A stretch of DNA of 64,000 nucleotides, taken from Kitagawia praeruptora (lineage: Eukaryota; Streptophyta; Magnoliopsida; Apiales; Apiaceae). Shown piece by piece: positions 1 to 11,620 of this stretch (within the stretch, counting starts at the first letter, position 1; each line of letters opens with the position of its first letter). The DNA lies in the NCBI GenBank assembly GCA_037693485.1, contig CM075352.1, forward strand, positions 65,226,001 to 65,290,000, in the 5' to 3' direction. The notes below the pieces were generated by a model that was not told the origin of the DNA, ran no database searches, and was given only the letters and a program-made list of their open reading frames with translations. A program made the position numbers and the translations under genes.

Positions 1-187
1 TGAACCCACATTGTCAAAGGCTAGTAGAGTGCTTGAGGGAGTAATAAGGTGTGCAAGGAGGGGTTTATTGTTGGTCGTACTTTTGGGGGAAATATTGAAG
101 TTGGGTTTGTTTACTTGATAGTCGGCATATGTAATAAATTCATGGGATCATTGTTATTGTTTATATTATTGTTTTATCTAGCTCTCG

Positions 188-219
188 GAAAAAAAAAGAG
201 AAAAAAAAAGGAAGAAAAG

Positions 220-264
<45 letters not shown>
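188..264. repeat. Purine tract followed by (AT)n microsatellite
   Basis: An A/G-only tract (about 188-222) runs straight into an uninterrupted AT dinucleotide array of about 20 units ending near 264. The open frame across it (49-312) only reads low-complexity sequence and is not a gene. Nothing else recognisable is seen in 1-330. Confidence 0.9.
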
Positions 265-267
<3 letters not shown>

Positions 268-330
268 GAGAGCATGTTTGTGTACATGAAATTAGATACA
301 CGAGTTCATTAGTTAATTAGGCTATTAGGC

Positions 331-840
331 CCTGTTTGGGGTTCCATTTCCCCTCCAACTTATGGCTTATAAGGCCATAAGTCCTTATGGGGGGTGTTTG
401 CCAAAATAAGTTTTAGCTAAACTTATAACTTATAAGTTCATAAGTTAAATTTTAAGAATTCTTAACTTTCAACTTATAACTTATAACTTATTCTCGATAT
501 ACGCATTTTTCAAATCTTCAAAACCATATATCTCTCGATCCATTCATTAGAAAATTGATATGTATATATCAAATTTCTCTATTCATCTAGATCTATCCAT
601 TGATATCCATTGTTATATATAAAAAATAAATATTTTGAAAATTTAAAAAAAAAAGTTAACTTATAAGTTCTGATTTACCCAAACAGTCTACTTATTATAA
701 GTTCTGATTTACCAAACATTCTAATCTCTGCTCTACTCATCAGTTATATGAAATAAGTGCTTATAAATCCCTTTCAAAAAAAAAAAGAAGTGCTTATAAA
801 TCATAATCTACTTATTTTAAGATACCCCAAACATACACTA
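331..840. mobile_element. Possible MITE remnant with CCCTGTTTGGGG / ACCCCAAACA-type ends
   Basis: The segment opens with CCCTGTTTGGGG and closes with ATACCCCAAACATACAC. Between them it is rich in inverted copies of AACTTATAAGTT-like words. This is the look of an old non-autonomous TIR element, but no clean terminal repeat or target duplication could be fixed, so family and limits are uncertain. Confidence 0.3.
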
Positions 841-887
841 AATATCTTCCTCGAACGACCTTACTTAAAACAACCTATGTATAGTGT

Positions 888-1102
888 GAGTTTGGCAAAT
901 CTGAGGATCAACTTATAAGTTTCTTATTTCGGAAAAAAATTTATATTTACATAATTTTGTTTAGAAAAAAAATATGTATCGACAATTTAATATTCATTAT
1001 CTTGCAAAAATAAGTTACTTATTTCAGAAAAAAGTACATATTTCCTAACTTTTTTCCAGAAAAAGTAAATTATTTCTAAAAAATAAGATTTCCCAAACGA
1101 CC
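888..1102. mobile_element. Small TIR element (MITE-like)
   Basis: The left end GTTTGGCAAATCT and the right end AGATTTCCCAAAC are near-perfect inverted complements about 215 bp apart, with an AT-rich interior. It abuts the broken cysteine-rich gene at 1125-1226 and occupies the place where that gene's second exon would be expected. No target duplication was identified. Confidence 0.4.
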
Positions 1103-1124
1103 CATATTGGCCCTCATTGACGAC

Positions 1125-1226
1125 CTCGATGGGAAGTCGAGTTGTCTCAGATGGCAATGCGGGAGAGAGGACCATTGCAAGGAGGAAAACTGCCAACAAC
1201 ATTTATCTAAGACCCAAATTTGTCAT
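1125..1226 (-). pseudogene. Broken first exon of the cysteine-rich peptide family
   Basis: On the minus strand an ATG at 1226 opens MTNLGLR and hits an in-frame TAA at codon 8. Reading on gives MLLAVFLLAMVLSPALPSETTRLP in two parts of the family's signal-peptide pattern, matching the first exon of the neighbour at 1566-1901. The exon ends at a GAG|GT donor as in the other members, but it is 102 bp instead of 103, so one base is missing just before the splice site. No cysteine exon follows; downstream sequence is transposon-like (888-1102). It is therefore a dead paralogue with three independent defects: early stop, 1-bp deletion and loss of exon 2. What is seen is clear; the order of events is inferred. 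Confidence 0.8.
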
Positions 1227-1565
1227 CCCCTGTATTTTCAAAATACCTGCAGCTTGTTTTATTTTCTCTTGTTCAAGCGGTTTTAATTTTGTTAAAAGTT
1301 GATAATTAGTTCCAACCTCAATATTCAAAAGATTATTAGTCTTAATCCAGCTATGCTCCTCATTGAACAAGCAAATGAAAAACAGTTACTAACATTTTAC
1401 ATCGTCTCTCGAGCTGATTAATTATAGTATTAAAAAACAATAACATTTATAAAACAGAGGGAATTACATCCATTATTCAAACATAAACTGTATTATAGTT
1501 ATAAATACAGAAGTTCACTTATTAATCAGCTTGAGATGAAACACCAACATCTTTGTCGATCGATC

Positions 1566-1901
1566 TCATGGAGAAGCACTTTGAGATTGGCCAGGAGGAC
1601 TAGTAGTAGCACAACACTTGGCACAACACTTTCCCGGTGGTGGAGGTGTACAGCAAACACAAGTAACGCATATCGGTCCACCTTGAAGCAGCTCTACGCA
1701 CATCAACCCAATTAAAAAAAAAATGAATCAGTGTAAAAGTAAATACAAGCAAATAACATAACATGTACAAGAAGATTACTACACTTGTAATGTTTAACCT
1801 CGATTAGGGAGTCGAGTTGCCTCAGCTGGCAATGCCGGAGACATGACAACTACAAGGACAAAAAGTGCCAATAACGTTGATCTAACACCCGAATTCGCCA
1901 T
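1566..1901 (-). CDS. Small secreted cysteine-rich protein, member B (2 exons, 76 aa)
   Basis: Exon 1 is 1799-1901 and exon 2 is 1566-1693 (minus strand, GT-AG intron of 105 bp, phase 1); the joined length is 231 bp and it stays open to a TGA. Residues 1-26 form a signal peptide with a hydrophobic core (LLALFVLVVVMSPALPAEA), followed by ATRLPNRELLQGG. The mature part holds eight cysteines as C-V-T-C-V-C-C, four prolines, then C-C-A-K-C-C, and a Ser/Gln-rich tail ending SQSASP. The protein should be secreted or vacuolar. The cysteine layout is shared with the genes at 4233, 12577 and 18981. A TATA box lies about 50 bp upstream of the ATG. Function is unknown to me; defence peptide, signalling peptide and metal-binding peptide are all possible. 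The gene model is well supported by conservation of exon phase and motif across paralogues. Confidence 0.82.
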
Positions 1902-1950
1902 TTGGTTCTTTTGAGTGGTTGTTCGACAAATACATTACCACCAGAGTAGT

Positions 1951-1960
1951 GTTTATATAG
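1951..1960 (-). promoter_or_regulatory. TATA box of cysteine-rich gene B
   Basis: On the minus strand the sequence reads CTATATAAAC, about 50 bp upstream of the ATG at 1901. This distance leaves room for a short 5' UTR typical of plant genes. Confidence 0.6.
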
Positions 1961-2041
1961 TGTTTTTCGTGAAAGTACACGACACGACACGATTGCCAGG
2001 TCTAGTATTAAAAGTCACTGAATTTATCAAATTGCTATGGA

Positions 2042-4147
2042 TATATATATGAGATTGTACACCGAGTACATAAGCATGCCGCAAGTTTAGACTTAGCATT
2101 GTGCTTAACTTGACTAGAACCTATTTGTCTCAATCTTGGATTCTTATATGGTTAGCTAGCTAGTTGAACATTATCGATCATATGCAAGTAACCGCAGCGG
2201 CCAGTAGTTTATGGGTGTAAGTAGTATGAACTTGTAAGTTGTAACCAGCTAGGAGGAACGATCTAGGGTGTCATAGAATTATTTTTTTGAAAAATTCAAC
2301 TTAAAAGAAAAATTACAATACTTAAAATATTCACGTACGTACTTTCGAAGTTGTTAATTAACGACCAAGGGAGGACATACATTAACAACAAAATATAATC
2401 AAATACGGGTTTTTTCCTTTTCTCCGCCGATGCATGCGAAGATACATTAGGATTTAGGACCATTTGCAAATAGGCACGATTTCAAAGATCTAAAGAATGG
2501 TCCCTCGAAGCAACTTGCTAGCGTTTCTTTTCCTCCGTAAGGATGATAATAAAGTCTTGAGTATTGACGTTAATGTTACTAGTTGATAATAATCTGTATG
2601 AACAGGGTACTGATGAAGCACGACTCGAAATTAAAATGTTAATATTAATTAAAAATATTATTTAAATATATATATTTATAGATAATTGAATGATAAAAAT
2701 ATTTAATAAATAAACATTATTTAATTATGTAGTTATAATAAATCGAATTCGAGATGAAATAAAAAAAATCTAAGTAAATAAATTTTATATTATAAAGTAG
2801 TCGTAAGTAATCGAATCCTGTGATAAACAATTTTGATATGTATTAAAACATGATTTTTTTAGGGTGAAAGCCCTATCCACCCACAAATTAAATAGGGTGA
2901 ACCAAAATACCCACCAATACGCCACATAAGACCGGCGTGTCTTCAGACACGCAACTGGAGATAGCGTATCAGTAAGCCATGCTTTTGTTATTGACGAGAT
3001 CAGTGTTTAATACGCTACAACTACTCACGTATTAGCAAGATACGGCATTAACACTAGTGTGTCAAGGAGACACAGCACTGCCACTGGCGTATTACTCTTC
3101 TCCATTTTTCTGTAGAAAACACGCGTCTCTTCCTCTCTCTTGCGATTTTCAGGCGATTCCCAACCAAATTCCGGCGACCTTCGTTCGTCTATTTCCATAA
3201 TTGTCCATTTATGTTATATACACCATTTGAATCGTCTTTCGACGATCTACAACCATATACCATTCTCAAACCATTTCTTATACCGGATTTGAAACCCCTA
3301 AATTGGAACTCAAATTTCGTAAAATCCGGCAAACGGGGGAGATGAGAGATACAAACGGGGGAGAGAGATACAAACGAGAGAGAAGATGGAGGAAGGGAGA
3401 GGAGACAGTGGTGATGTGGTCAGAGAGGGAGAGATGGACCAGAGAAACGAGAGAACCGGAGAAACGAGAGAGACGACCAGAGAGATATGAGAACCGGAGA
3501 GAGATGAGAGAGACGAGACTGATTGGAGAGGATTGGAGAGGAAAGAGATGAGAGACACGCTACACTTGGTAGCGTGTGCCGTGGGTGTTTGGGACCAACT
3601 CTTTCGTAAAACAGTATTTTGGATTATGGGATAGTGAAAATGAGGTATTTTAATTATTTTCTCATTTTTTTTATATTAATAAAAAGTATAAATGTACGTA
3701 GGTCAACGGCAGTACTTACGGTGCAACATGTATATATGAACACATGAAAAAAAATGTCACAGCCTTCACAATGGACTTATAATTAATTTAATGGTGAGAA
3801 AAAATCTTAAGAAGCCAATTAATTTAAAAACAAACAGATGACAATGAATTGAATTGCTCAAGTATCCAGTATTCATCAGATGACCATGCAAGTTAATTTC
3901 CAATTTTCCATGGTTTATTTAATCTTCTTTCTAAGATAATTAAGCATGTCCAAATCCTAAGACAGCTCATTTTTCATCTTGAATAAGAATGTAAAAGTAG
4001 TTTAAGAATCTCAAACAAGCAACCCCTCGTGCAGAATTATATACTCATTCAAAATTTAGACATTTTGGCTTGTGTTTAGTTTATGCACAAGCAAAAATGC
4101 ACACGATGACCTTAATCTTTTATTCAAAATTACCCTTCTAAATTCCA
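2042..4147. other. Non-coding AT-rich interval with a GA-rich block
   Basis: No gene is seen. At 2936-2955 there is a small perfect hairpin (GCGTGTCTTCAGACACGC), with related GTGTC/GACAC words nearby and a CACGCTACA/TAGCGTG pair near 3552-3575. From about 3340 to 3552 the plus strand is almost entirely GA-rich (repeats of GAGA/GAAACGAGAGA). This block produces overlapping open frames on both strands that are low-complexity artefacts. The 2870-3640 stretch could be an unrecognised transposon, but no terminal repeats were found. Confidence 0.5.
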
Positions 4148-4148
4148 C

Positions 4149-4157
4149 TATAAATAT
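4149..4157 (+). promoter_or_regulatory. TATA box of cysteine-rich gene C
   Basis: CTATAAATA lies about 80 bp before the ATG at 4233, in the expected position for a plant core promoter. Confidence 0.6.
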
Positions 4158-4232
4158 ACATGCACCAGCAGTAGATAATTGATCAACACTTCTGAATATA
4201 TATATTTGATTTTATATACCATAACCCTAGAA

Positions 4233-4563
4233 ATGGCAACCTTGAACATTAAATCCGTTGTTTTGGCACTTTTCCTCGTCGCCATTGTCATCTCCCCAGC
4301 AATACCGTGCGAGGCAGCTAGATTGCCTCATCGAGGTTAGTATTTGTGAATACATGCTTCAATTTTTATTTTCTTTTTGCTAATTTTACGTGCTTCGAGA
4401 TTAAGATTATTATTTGAACCGAGTTTAACGAATATAAATTTGTTATGCAGAGATACTTCAGGATGATGGTCCGGTATGCCTTGCTTGTGAATGTTGTATA
4501 CCTCCCCCGTCACCAGACGAATGTTGTACTTGCTGTTTTGAAATTCCTCCTCCTCCGCAGTAA
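4233..4563 (+). CDS. Small secreted cysteine-rich protein, member C (2 exons, 71 aa)
   Basis: Exon 1 is 4233-4335 and exon 2 is 4451-4563; the intron is 115 bp with GT-AG ends in phase 1, identical in position to member B. The first 28 residues are a signal peptide (VVLALFLVAIVISPAIPCEA) followed by ARLPHREILQDDGP. The mature region reads C-L-A-C-E-C-C, IPPPSPDE, C-C-T-C-C, and ends FEIPPPPQ. There are eight mature cysteines, plus one at the end of the signal peptide. It has a TATA box upstream, and AATAAA-like words follow in 4750-4770. Members B and C are divergently oriented about 2.3 kb apart. No function is known to me; secretion and disulphide or metal binding are inferred from sequence only. 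Confidence 0.85.
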
Positions 4564-4937
4564 ATTCTGCTACCTGCTGTAGCGCGTTCCCTTTCATGCT
4601 TCATCGATCCTGTGGCATTTCATGTCATCTGTGCTAGCTGTGGCATTTCATGTCATTTGTGCTTGTATCTAATCATATGTTCCCTTCTAGTATCCTTTAC
4701 TTTGATGTAAAACAGAGATAACATCTCCACATGTTGTCCTACTATTTGTGTAATAATTATCTAATAAATTGATCGATGTAATAAGCTATGATTAAATCTT
4801 ACGGAGCTATGTTTATGTCTTGCTAAGCAAACACTTTCAATTTCTGTTCGCATATTGTTGTGTTCGAAGGTTTGTCTATGCCGAACCCCTGCTTTTCAAC
4901 ACAGTTGTTAACTTGAGTTCTTATTTTTTAACTTAAA

Positions 4938-5577
4938 CTAGCATTAAAACCCGTGCGAGGCACGGGCTCCTAGCTTAAATTATATATTTTTTAATTAACC
5001 TATTCATGATCAATATCGTTTGAAATATGTAATTTAGGGTTCTTCTTATTGGTTATTGTATACTTATTTAAATATGTTCAAGTTTGTATTTTGGAAATTA
5101 ATAAGAGTAGTATTGATAGCATTCATGTAAGTTTTTAATTTTGTTGTGGGTCATAGAATATAATTTGAGTGTTCTATGGGTGTTGTCTAATTAAGAATAT
5201 TTTTCAGAGCACCTACAATCCCAAACTTTCTTAAAAAATGATGCATTCATTTAGCTGGATCTCCAATAGTATTCAAGGTAGAAACTTAATAATCTTTAAG
5301 ATGTTGTATTCTGAGAGTGTAGGTTTCAGTCCTAATTCTAATCTAAAACTTCGTAAATTTTCTAAAATGCTTCTCAGGTCTTACGTTTTTACTTATTAAA
5401 ACTACATTTCTAGCTCTTTTATTTGTTTTATTCTAATTTCTTAATTTTAAGCATTCTTTGTCTTTATCTCTCTTCCGGTGTCCGTCTGACTTTCATTGAG
5501 TTACCTCCATAAATAATATATAATATATGATCCTTTTTTTCTAGAAAATGTCATATTTCAAATTGGACATTGGTTAA
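4938..5577 (-). mobile_element. Helitron 3' end (minus orientation), other end not fixed
   Basis: At 4938 the plus strand reads CTAGCATTAAAACCCGTGCG-AGG-CACGGG. On the minus strand this is the Helitron 3' signature, a GC-rich hairpin a few bases before a terminal CTAG, followed by T. The element should extend rightwards. I could not identify its 5' TC end, so the right limit given is only the start of the next candidate. Confidence 0.5.
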
Positions 5578-5719
5578 TCTATATATTATAAATTGCTGGA
5601 TAACCCTTTCCTCAGGTTCGGGATCCATATTCAGGTTTGATAGATATCCATGACCCATTATAGTAGTAAATTATATGCTTAGGATTAGGTTTGGAATCCG
5701 TTTATATTATCCATCATTA

Positions 5720-7020
5720 TTTCCTTTCTAACAATTGTCAATTTTTCTTGGCAGTTGTTATTATTAATGTCAAATAATTGGTTATAATTATAATCCATAT
5801 TTTAAAATATATTGACCCGATGTTATATAAAATACACATCATGACAAACCACAAATTATTTTCTTGCCAAAAATTATTTCCTTGATAATTTTGATTGCTT
5901 ATAATTATAATGGGCCCGCCAGGGCCATCCAATTAAAATATTCCAAAATGTCAAATAATTATTTCCTTCACAAAACACAAATTATTTTCTTGCCAAACAT
6001 TATTTCCTTTCTAGCAATTGTCAATTTTTCTTGGCATTTGTTATTATTAATGCCAAATAATTGGTTATAATTATAATGGGCCCACCAGGGCCATCCAATT
6101 AAAACATTCTTGCCAAAAAAAAATTCCTTGACAAAACACGAATTATTTTGTTTCCAAAAATTATTTCCTTTCTAACAATTATCAATTATAATTATAATGG
6201 GCCCGCCAGGGCCATCCAATTAAAACATTCTTGCCAAAAATTATTTCCTTCCACAAATTTTAAATTATTTTAAATTTTGTTTAATGATAACAAATTACTT
6301 AAATAAATTATTTTAATTTATTTATAATAAATAAACAATTTATTTTAATAAATAATTTATTTTAATGATTTTGTTTAATTTAGTGAAAAATTATTTTGTT
6401 TAATGATGTGTGTCTTGGTAACAAATTTTGGTACCCAATTTAGTACTTTTAATTACTCAAATAATTGATATTATATAAAATACACATCATGACAAACCAC
6501 AAATTATTTTCTTGCCAAAAATTATTTCCTTGACAAACCACAAATTATTTTCTTGCCAAAAATTATTTCCTTTCTAACGATTGTCAATTTTTCTTGGCAG
6601 TTGTTATTATTAATACCAAATAATTGGTAACAAATTTTGGTACCCATTTTAGTACCTTTAATTACTCAAAATAATTGATATTATATAAAATACACATCAT
6701 GACAAACCATAAATTATTTTCTTCCCAAAAATTATTTCCTTGATAACTTCCTTAATACCAAATAATTGGTAACAAATTTTGGTACCCATTTTAGTACCTT
6801 TAATTACTCAATAATTGATATTATATAAAGTACACATCATCACAAACCACAAATTATTTTCTTGCCAAAAAGTATTTACTTTCTTACAATTGTTAATTTT
6901 TGTTATCATGACAAACCACAAAATATTTTCTTTTCCTTGATAACTTCCTTAATGAACCTCAAATTTTTTTCTTGCCAAAAATTATTTACTTTCTAACAAT
7001 TGTTAATTTTTGTTGGCATT
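5720..7020. repeat. Degenerate tandem repeat array
   Basis: Words such as AATTATTTTCTTGCCAAAAA, GGTAACAAATTTTGGTACCC and ATATAAAATACACATCATGA recur many times. A block containing ATAATGGGCCCGCCAGGGCC occurs three times (about 5905, 6075, 6197). A longer unit of roughly 180 bp (GGTAACAAATTTTGGTACCC to TTCTTGCCAAAAA) recurs from 6415 to 6880. The array is entirely non-coding. Confidence 0.75.
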
Positions 7021-7610
7021 GGTATTATAGTCAACTGTTTCCTTTTTTAATAAAAAAAATTGCTTTAGATATCTTTTAACATCCATAATTCAAGCAATAT
7101 CGGGATCGATTAGCCACCTTAATATTCTATTCCATATTTCTCATATTACTCTCAAACCTCAACAATGTATCCAATGGAGAAGACCCCTTAGCTAAAATCA
7201 CAAATATATTACCATAAATAAATTTTATAGAAATTATGTAAAAAAAAAAAAATCACTCCAATGAAATATTACTGTTAGCAAAAAATTTAGGTAATCACTT
7301 TTCGTTGGCTATATTTGGCCAACCTCTAGAGACCTGTGAGGAAGATTTCACATGATCTATTACCTTAAAAAAAATAGATTATATTAATAACAACCTGAAA
7401 TAATAATAACATACTATATTTACAATATATACAACATTATAGCCAATATACCATTGGAGCAGAACTTCTTACAAATTCGACAAATTTTACATAATCGATA
7501 TTTTATCTGATTTAGCCAACCATTTTTAACTTATACCATTGGAGATGCTCTTATACTGAGTTATGATTTAATTGTTTTAATTTATTCCTTTTATCTACTA
7601 CAGTTATAAA

Positions 7611-8172
7611 ACATAATATAGTTGACACTACTAAAATGATGTTACAATGTTCAATTTTTTGATCTTTCTAAAATTGATTATTGTATTAATAATTTGTTAC
7701 ACTAATTGTAATTTAAAATATCAAAACACCTCATGTTCATCAAGAAATTAACATATTTAACTATTAAAGTAGGCAACTTTTTAGTACTACTATCATTTTT
7801 CATTTCTACATTAAAAAACTACACATAATTTATTAAAATTTAAAATAAAATTTATATAAAATATGAACTCCCGTGTGCGAAGCACGGATAAAACATAATA
7901 TAGTTGACACTACTAAAATGATGTTACAATGTTCAATTTTTTTATCTTTCTAAAATTGATTATTGTATTAATAATTTGTTACACTAATTGTAATTTAAAA
8001 TATCAAAACACCTCATGTTCATCAAGAAATTAACATATTTAACTATTAAAGTAGGCAACTTTTTAGTACTACTATCATTTTTCATTTCTACATTAAAAAA
8101 TTACACATAATTTATTAAAATTTAAAATAAAATTTATATAAAATATGAACTCCCGTGTGCGAAGCACGGGCA
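7611..8172 (+). repeat. 282-bp tandem duplication including a Helitron 3' hairpin
   Basis: The block starting ACATAATATAGTTGACACTA at 7611 recurs at 7893, an offset of 282 bp, with almost no differences. Each unit ends in the hairpin CCCGTGTGCGAAGCACGG (near 7869 and 8151). Only the second unit is followed by the terminal CTAG. Confidence 0.85.
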
Positions 8173-8535
8173 TTAAACTAGTTTTTATGTAAAAGGTAAT
8201 GTGTAATTTGTAGGATTCATCTATTTAAAGCCAAATATTTTTACGACCCGAATAGTTTCACTACTAATTATTGCATCTTGTTTAGTAATATACAAATTTC
8301 ATTTTACGTTAACACCTCAATATTTTTTACTCTAATACATTGTTAGATAATATCCATCATATTAATTATAATATCATTTTATAACCCAATTATGTATTTT
8401 TGTAATTCTTTAATCGATAAATGATAACCATTAAAGAGTTCATAGCTCATTTAAAACCCAGTAATATTTAATTAATAATATTTCATCAATATCACACACA
8501 TACGTATTGTGTGTAAGATTTAAAATACATGTGAA

Positions 8536-8606
8536 TAAGTGGTCTAATGATATGAAGAATTGAAGATGCACCATTTAACTCGGTGATCAAAGTTCGATTA
8601 CCATTG
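8536..8606 (+). other. tRNA-like (pol III box) fragment
   Basis: An A-box-like GTGGTCTAATGA near 8539 is followed about 50 bp later by the B-box-like word AGTTCGATTA at 8591-8600. It has no tRNA acceptor stem and is not a tRNA gene. It may be the head of a degraded tRNA-derived SINE. Confidence 0.4.
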
Positions 8607-8853
8607 AAAATAATACTTCTATATATAGATAAGAACTTAGGGGTAAATTGACGCTTTCAAATCAGTAATAAAAGTACTTTAATTATTGACTTGATCTTAT
8701 ATTTAATATTTTTTCATAAAAAATACATTATGCATTTCATATTTTTTCTTTATATAAAGCTAAATATTGCCCCGCTTAAGCGGTACACACAAAGATATCA
8801 TGTGTATTATTGAAAACACGTATAGATTAGTGCTTAGGTTGTTTAAGGTAATA

Positions 8854-9177
8854 CTCCCTCTGTCCCATTCATTTCTTTACAATTTCCTTTTTGGGCCGTC
8901 CCACCATTTCTTTACATTACCCAAAATAGTAAGTTTTAACACTATTACACCCACTACTTCACTTATTTTAACAATACTTTACACTATTTCACCCACTACT
9001 TAACTTATTTTAACAATAAAATCACTATTACACCCACTACTTCACTTATTTTAACAATAAAATCACTATTACACCCACTATCTCATTTATTTTAACAATA
9101 TTACACCCACTTTACACCCACTATCCTTGACCTCCGTGCCCAGCCGCCATGTAAAGAACTGGCTGGGACGGAGGGAG
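8854..9177. mobile_element. Stowaway-like (Tc1/mariner) MITE
   Basis: The ends are CTCCCTCTGTCCCA on the left and TGGGACGGAGGGAG on the right, imperfect inverted repeats, each flanked by TA (8852-8853 and 9178-9179). The length is 324 bp with no coding capacity. Inside, 8940-9115 is a run of roughly 43-bp repeats built on ACACCCACTACTTCACTTAT. Confidence 0.8.
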
Positions 9178-9288
9178 TAATAGTTATATAGTAATTTTTT
9201 TATTATTATTATGTTGATTATTATTGTTATTACAATTTTATAATATAACCAAACCATATATTTTGTATCAATAATTGATATTTTGATA

Positions 9289-11215
9289 TCTATACTATTA
9301 TATAAAAGCCGAAACATTAAATGTTTGGTTCAACGGTACCTATTGAATTTACCTAATTACCCTTACTCAATTATATATCTATTAACTAATCAATTTCCTT
9401 TTTCAGGTTACGCATATTATCTTTTCTATTTTCAAGAACTAAATAATTTCCTTTTCTAAGTAAAATATAATATCTTTTATATTTTATCTAACTAAAATTT
9501 CTCATTTATTAATCAATTTCCTTTTTCAGTTTAAACATATAACCTTTTCTATTTTTCAATAACTAAATAATTTCCTTTTTCATTTAAAATAGAATATCTT
9601 TTACATTTTATCTAACTAAAATTTCTCCTTTTTAAAAACAGTACGAGCAATTTTGTTTAAAAAAATAACTTAATTATATATAATTGCTATTAACTAATCA
9701 ATTACCTTTTTCAGTCAAAACACGTTACCTTTTTTCTTTTCTCTAACTAAAATATCTCTTTTTCCAATTATATTATGGATGGTTACTTTTTTCAGCAAAA
9801 CACATTACCTTTTTTCTTAGAATATCTTTTACATTTTATCTAACTAAAATTTCTCCTTTATAAACACTACGAGCAATTTTGTTAAAAAAAATAACTTAAT
9901 TATATATAATTGCTATTAACTAATCAATTACCTTTTTCAGTCAAAACACGTTACCTTTTCTCTTTTCTCTAACTAAAATCTCTCTTTTTCCAATTACATT
10001 ATGGATGGTTACCTTTTTCAGCAAAACACATTACCTTTTTTCTTTCTTCTTACTAAAACCTCCATTTTTCTATTTATATTACAGGCGTTTCTATTTAATA
10101 AAAAAAAATAATAATATTATAATACTAATAATTAACCAATTACTATTTCAGCTAAAAATAACATAATTATATATATTTATTATTAACTAATCAATTAACT
10201 TTTTCAGTCAAAACGTTAACTTTTCTCTTTTCTCTAACTAAAATCTCTCTTTTTCAAATTATATCATGGACGGTTACCTTTTTTCAGCAAAACACGTTAC
10301 CTTTTTTCTTTCTTTTTACTAAAACCTCCATTTTTCTAATTATATTACAGGCGTTTCTATTTAATACAAATAAAATAATAATATTATAATACTAATAATT
10401 AACCGATTACCTTTTCAGCTAAAATATATCATCTTTTCTATTTTTTCTAATTACATTCCCTTTTTTCTAGAAATATAACGGGTAGCGTTAATTTCTCATT
10501 TTCTAAAAACTATGAACAATTTTATTTCGTAAAATAACATAATTAAATTATAATTACTATAAACTAATCAATTACTTTTTCCACATAAATCATGCACGTT
10601 ACCTTTCTATTTTCTCTAACTATTTTTTTTAATTATATCACGGACGGTTCTATTTAATAAAATAAACTAATAATATTATAATATTTTTAATTAACCGATT
10701 AGCTTTTCAGCTAAAATATATCATCTTTTCTATATTTTCTAACTAAAATCCCTTTTATAATAGAAATACCACAGACAATATTATTTTCTCATTTTCTAAA
10801 AACATTACGAGCAATTGTATTTAGTAAAATAACGTAATTCAATTATAATTACTATAAACTAATCAATTACCTTTTCACCTAGAACATATAATCTTTTTAA
10901 TTTTCACTAACTAAATTCTCTATTTTTCAAATCATACCACGGACATTCTATTTAACAAAATGAAGTAATAATTTTATAATTACTAATAATTAATTGATTA
11001 TTCTTTTTAACTAAAACCTATCATCTTTTCTATATTTTCTAACTAAATCCCTCCTTTTCTAGAAATATCACGAATAACATTTATATGATTATTATTAAAT
11101 CATCTCATATAAAAAAGTAAGCCTCCAAAATTCATGTTTAACAAAATTAATTTTAATTAATGAAATTTTTATATAATATAAAAAAAATCCGTGCATCGCA
11201 CGGGTTTTAGGCTAG
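9289..11215 (+). mobile_element. Non-autonomous Helitron (1.9 kb)
   Basis: It begins TCTATACTATTATATAAAAG at 9289, preceded by A, and ends with the hairpin CCGTGCATCGCACGG and TTTTAGGCTAG at 11215, followed by T. This satisfies all Helitron rules (5' TC, 3' hairpin plus CTRR, A|T target). The interior is made of degenerate tandem repeats of about 250-300 bp (AACTAATCAATTACCTTTTT and CTCTAACTAAAATCTCTCTT recur many times). No Rep/helicase sequence is present. Confidence 0.75.
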
Positions 11216-11365
11216 TAATGTATTATAGTTCAAATCAATAAATGTAAAAGTAAAATTATGACAAAAAATTGTTAATGTGTCGCAATAATAAAAATAATAG
11301 TAGATATTTATTTCACTCAAACAACACACACATCCATCTATAATGTTTATGATTTTGAACATATG

Positions 11366-11438
11366 TGATTGAGTGGTGTAGTGGTAGAGAGATTTGTGAA
11401 TTAACATGGAGATCTAAGATCAATTCCCACTAACCACA
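11366..11438 (+). other. tRNA-like SINE-type head
   Basis: TGATTGAGTGGTGTAGTGGT (A-box-like) is followed by GATCTAAGATCAATTCCCAC, in which GATCAATTC fits the pol III B-box consensus. A short T/A-rich stretch follows. It is not a complete tRNA; it is most likely a tRNA-derived SINE fragment. Confidence 0.45.
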
Positions 11439-11484
11439 ATTTTTTTAAAAAATTGAGAATAGATGGATAAATTAGTAATTTCAA

Positions 11485-11600
11485 GAGATGAGGGGTAAAT
11501 TGGACATTTCAAATGCATTAAAAATTCTCACAATTTTATCTTGAGATGAGGGGTAAATTGGACATTTCAAATGCATTAAAAATTCTCACAATTTTATCTT
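11485..11600 (+). repeat. 58-bp tandem duplication
   Basis: GAGATGAGGGGTAAATTGG and the following sequence down to ATTTTATCTT are repeated head-to-tail at 11485 and 11543 with no visible differences, which indicates a recent duplication. Confidence 0.85.
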
Positions 11601-11620
11601 GTGTTGGTGTATTATATATA

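Larger units (their letters stand above)
5578..8181 (+). mobile_element. Candidate non-autonomous Helitron with internal repeats
   Basis: The 3' end is good: hairpin CCCGTG-TGCGAAG-CACGGG at 8152-8170, then CATTAAACTAG ending at 8181, followed by T. The best 5' candidate is A|TCTATATATTATAAATTGC at 5578, which fits the TC start and A|T insertion rule. No Rep/helicase coding sequence is present, so it would depend on an autonomous partner. It contains a large array of degenerate repeats (5720-7020) and a duplicated 3' end (7611-8172). The 5' limit is the weak point. Confidence 0.45.

Noticed and set aside
49..312. 87-aa open frame at the window start
   Set aside because: More than a third of it translates the purine tract and the AT microsatellite; no family resemblance.
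3303..3558. Overlapping 82-aa frames on both strands
   Set aside because: Both are low-complexity translations of a GA-rich block (Arg/Glu-rich versus Ser/Leu-rich).
5206..7551. Possible TIR element with AGAGCACCTACAAT and ATTGGAGATGCTCTT ends
   Set aside because: The ends match only partly, several other partial copies lie inside, and it conflicts with the Helitron start at 5578; no target duplication was found.
11366..11438. Functional tRNA gene
   Set aside because: Only the box words are present; acceptor stem and anticodon arm cannot be formed by eye.
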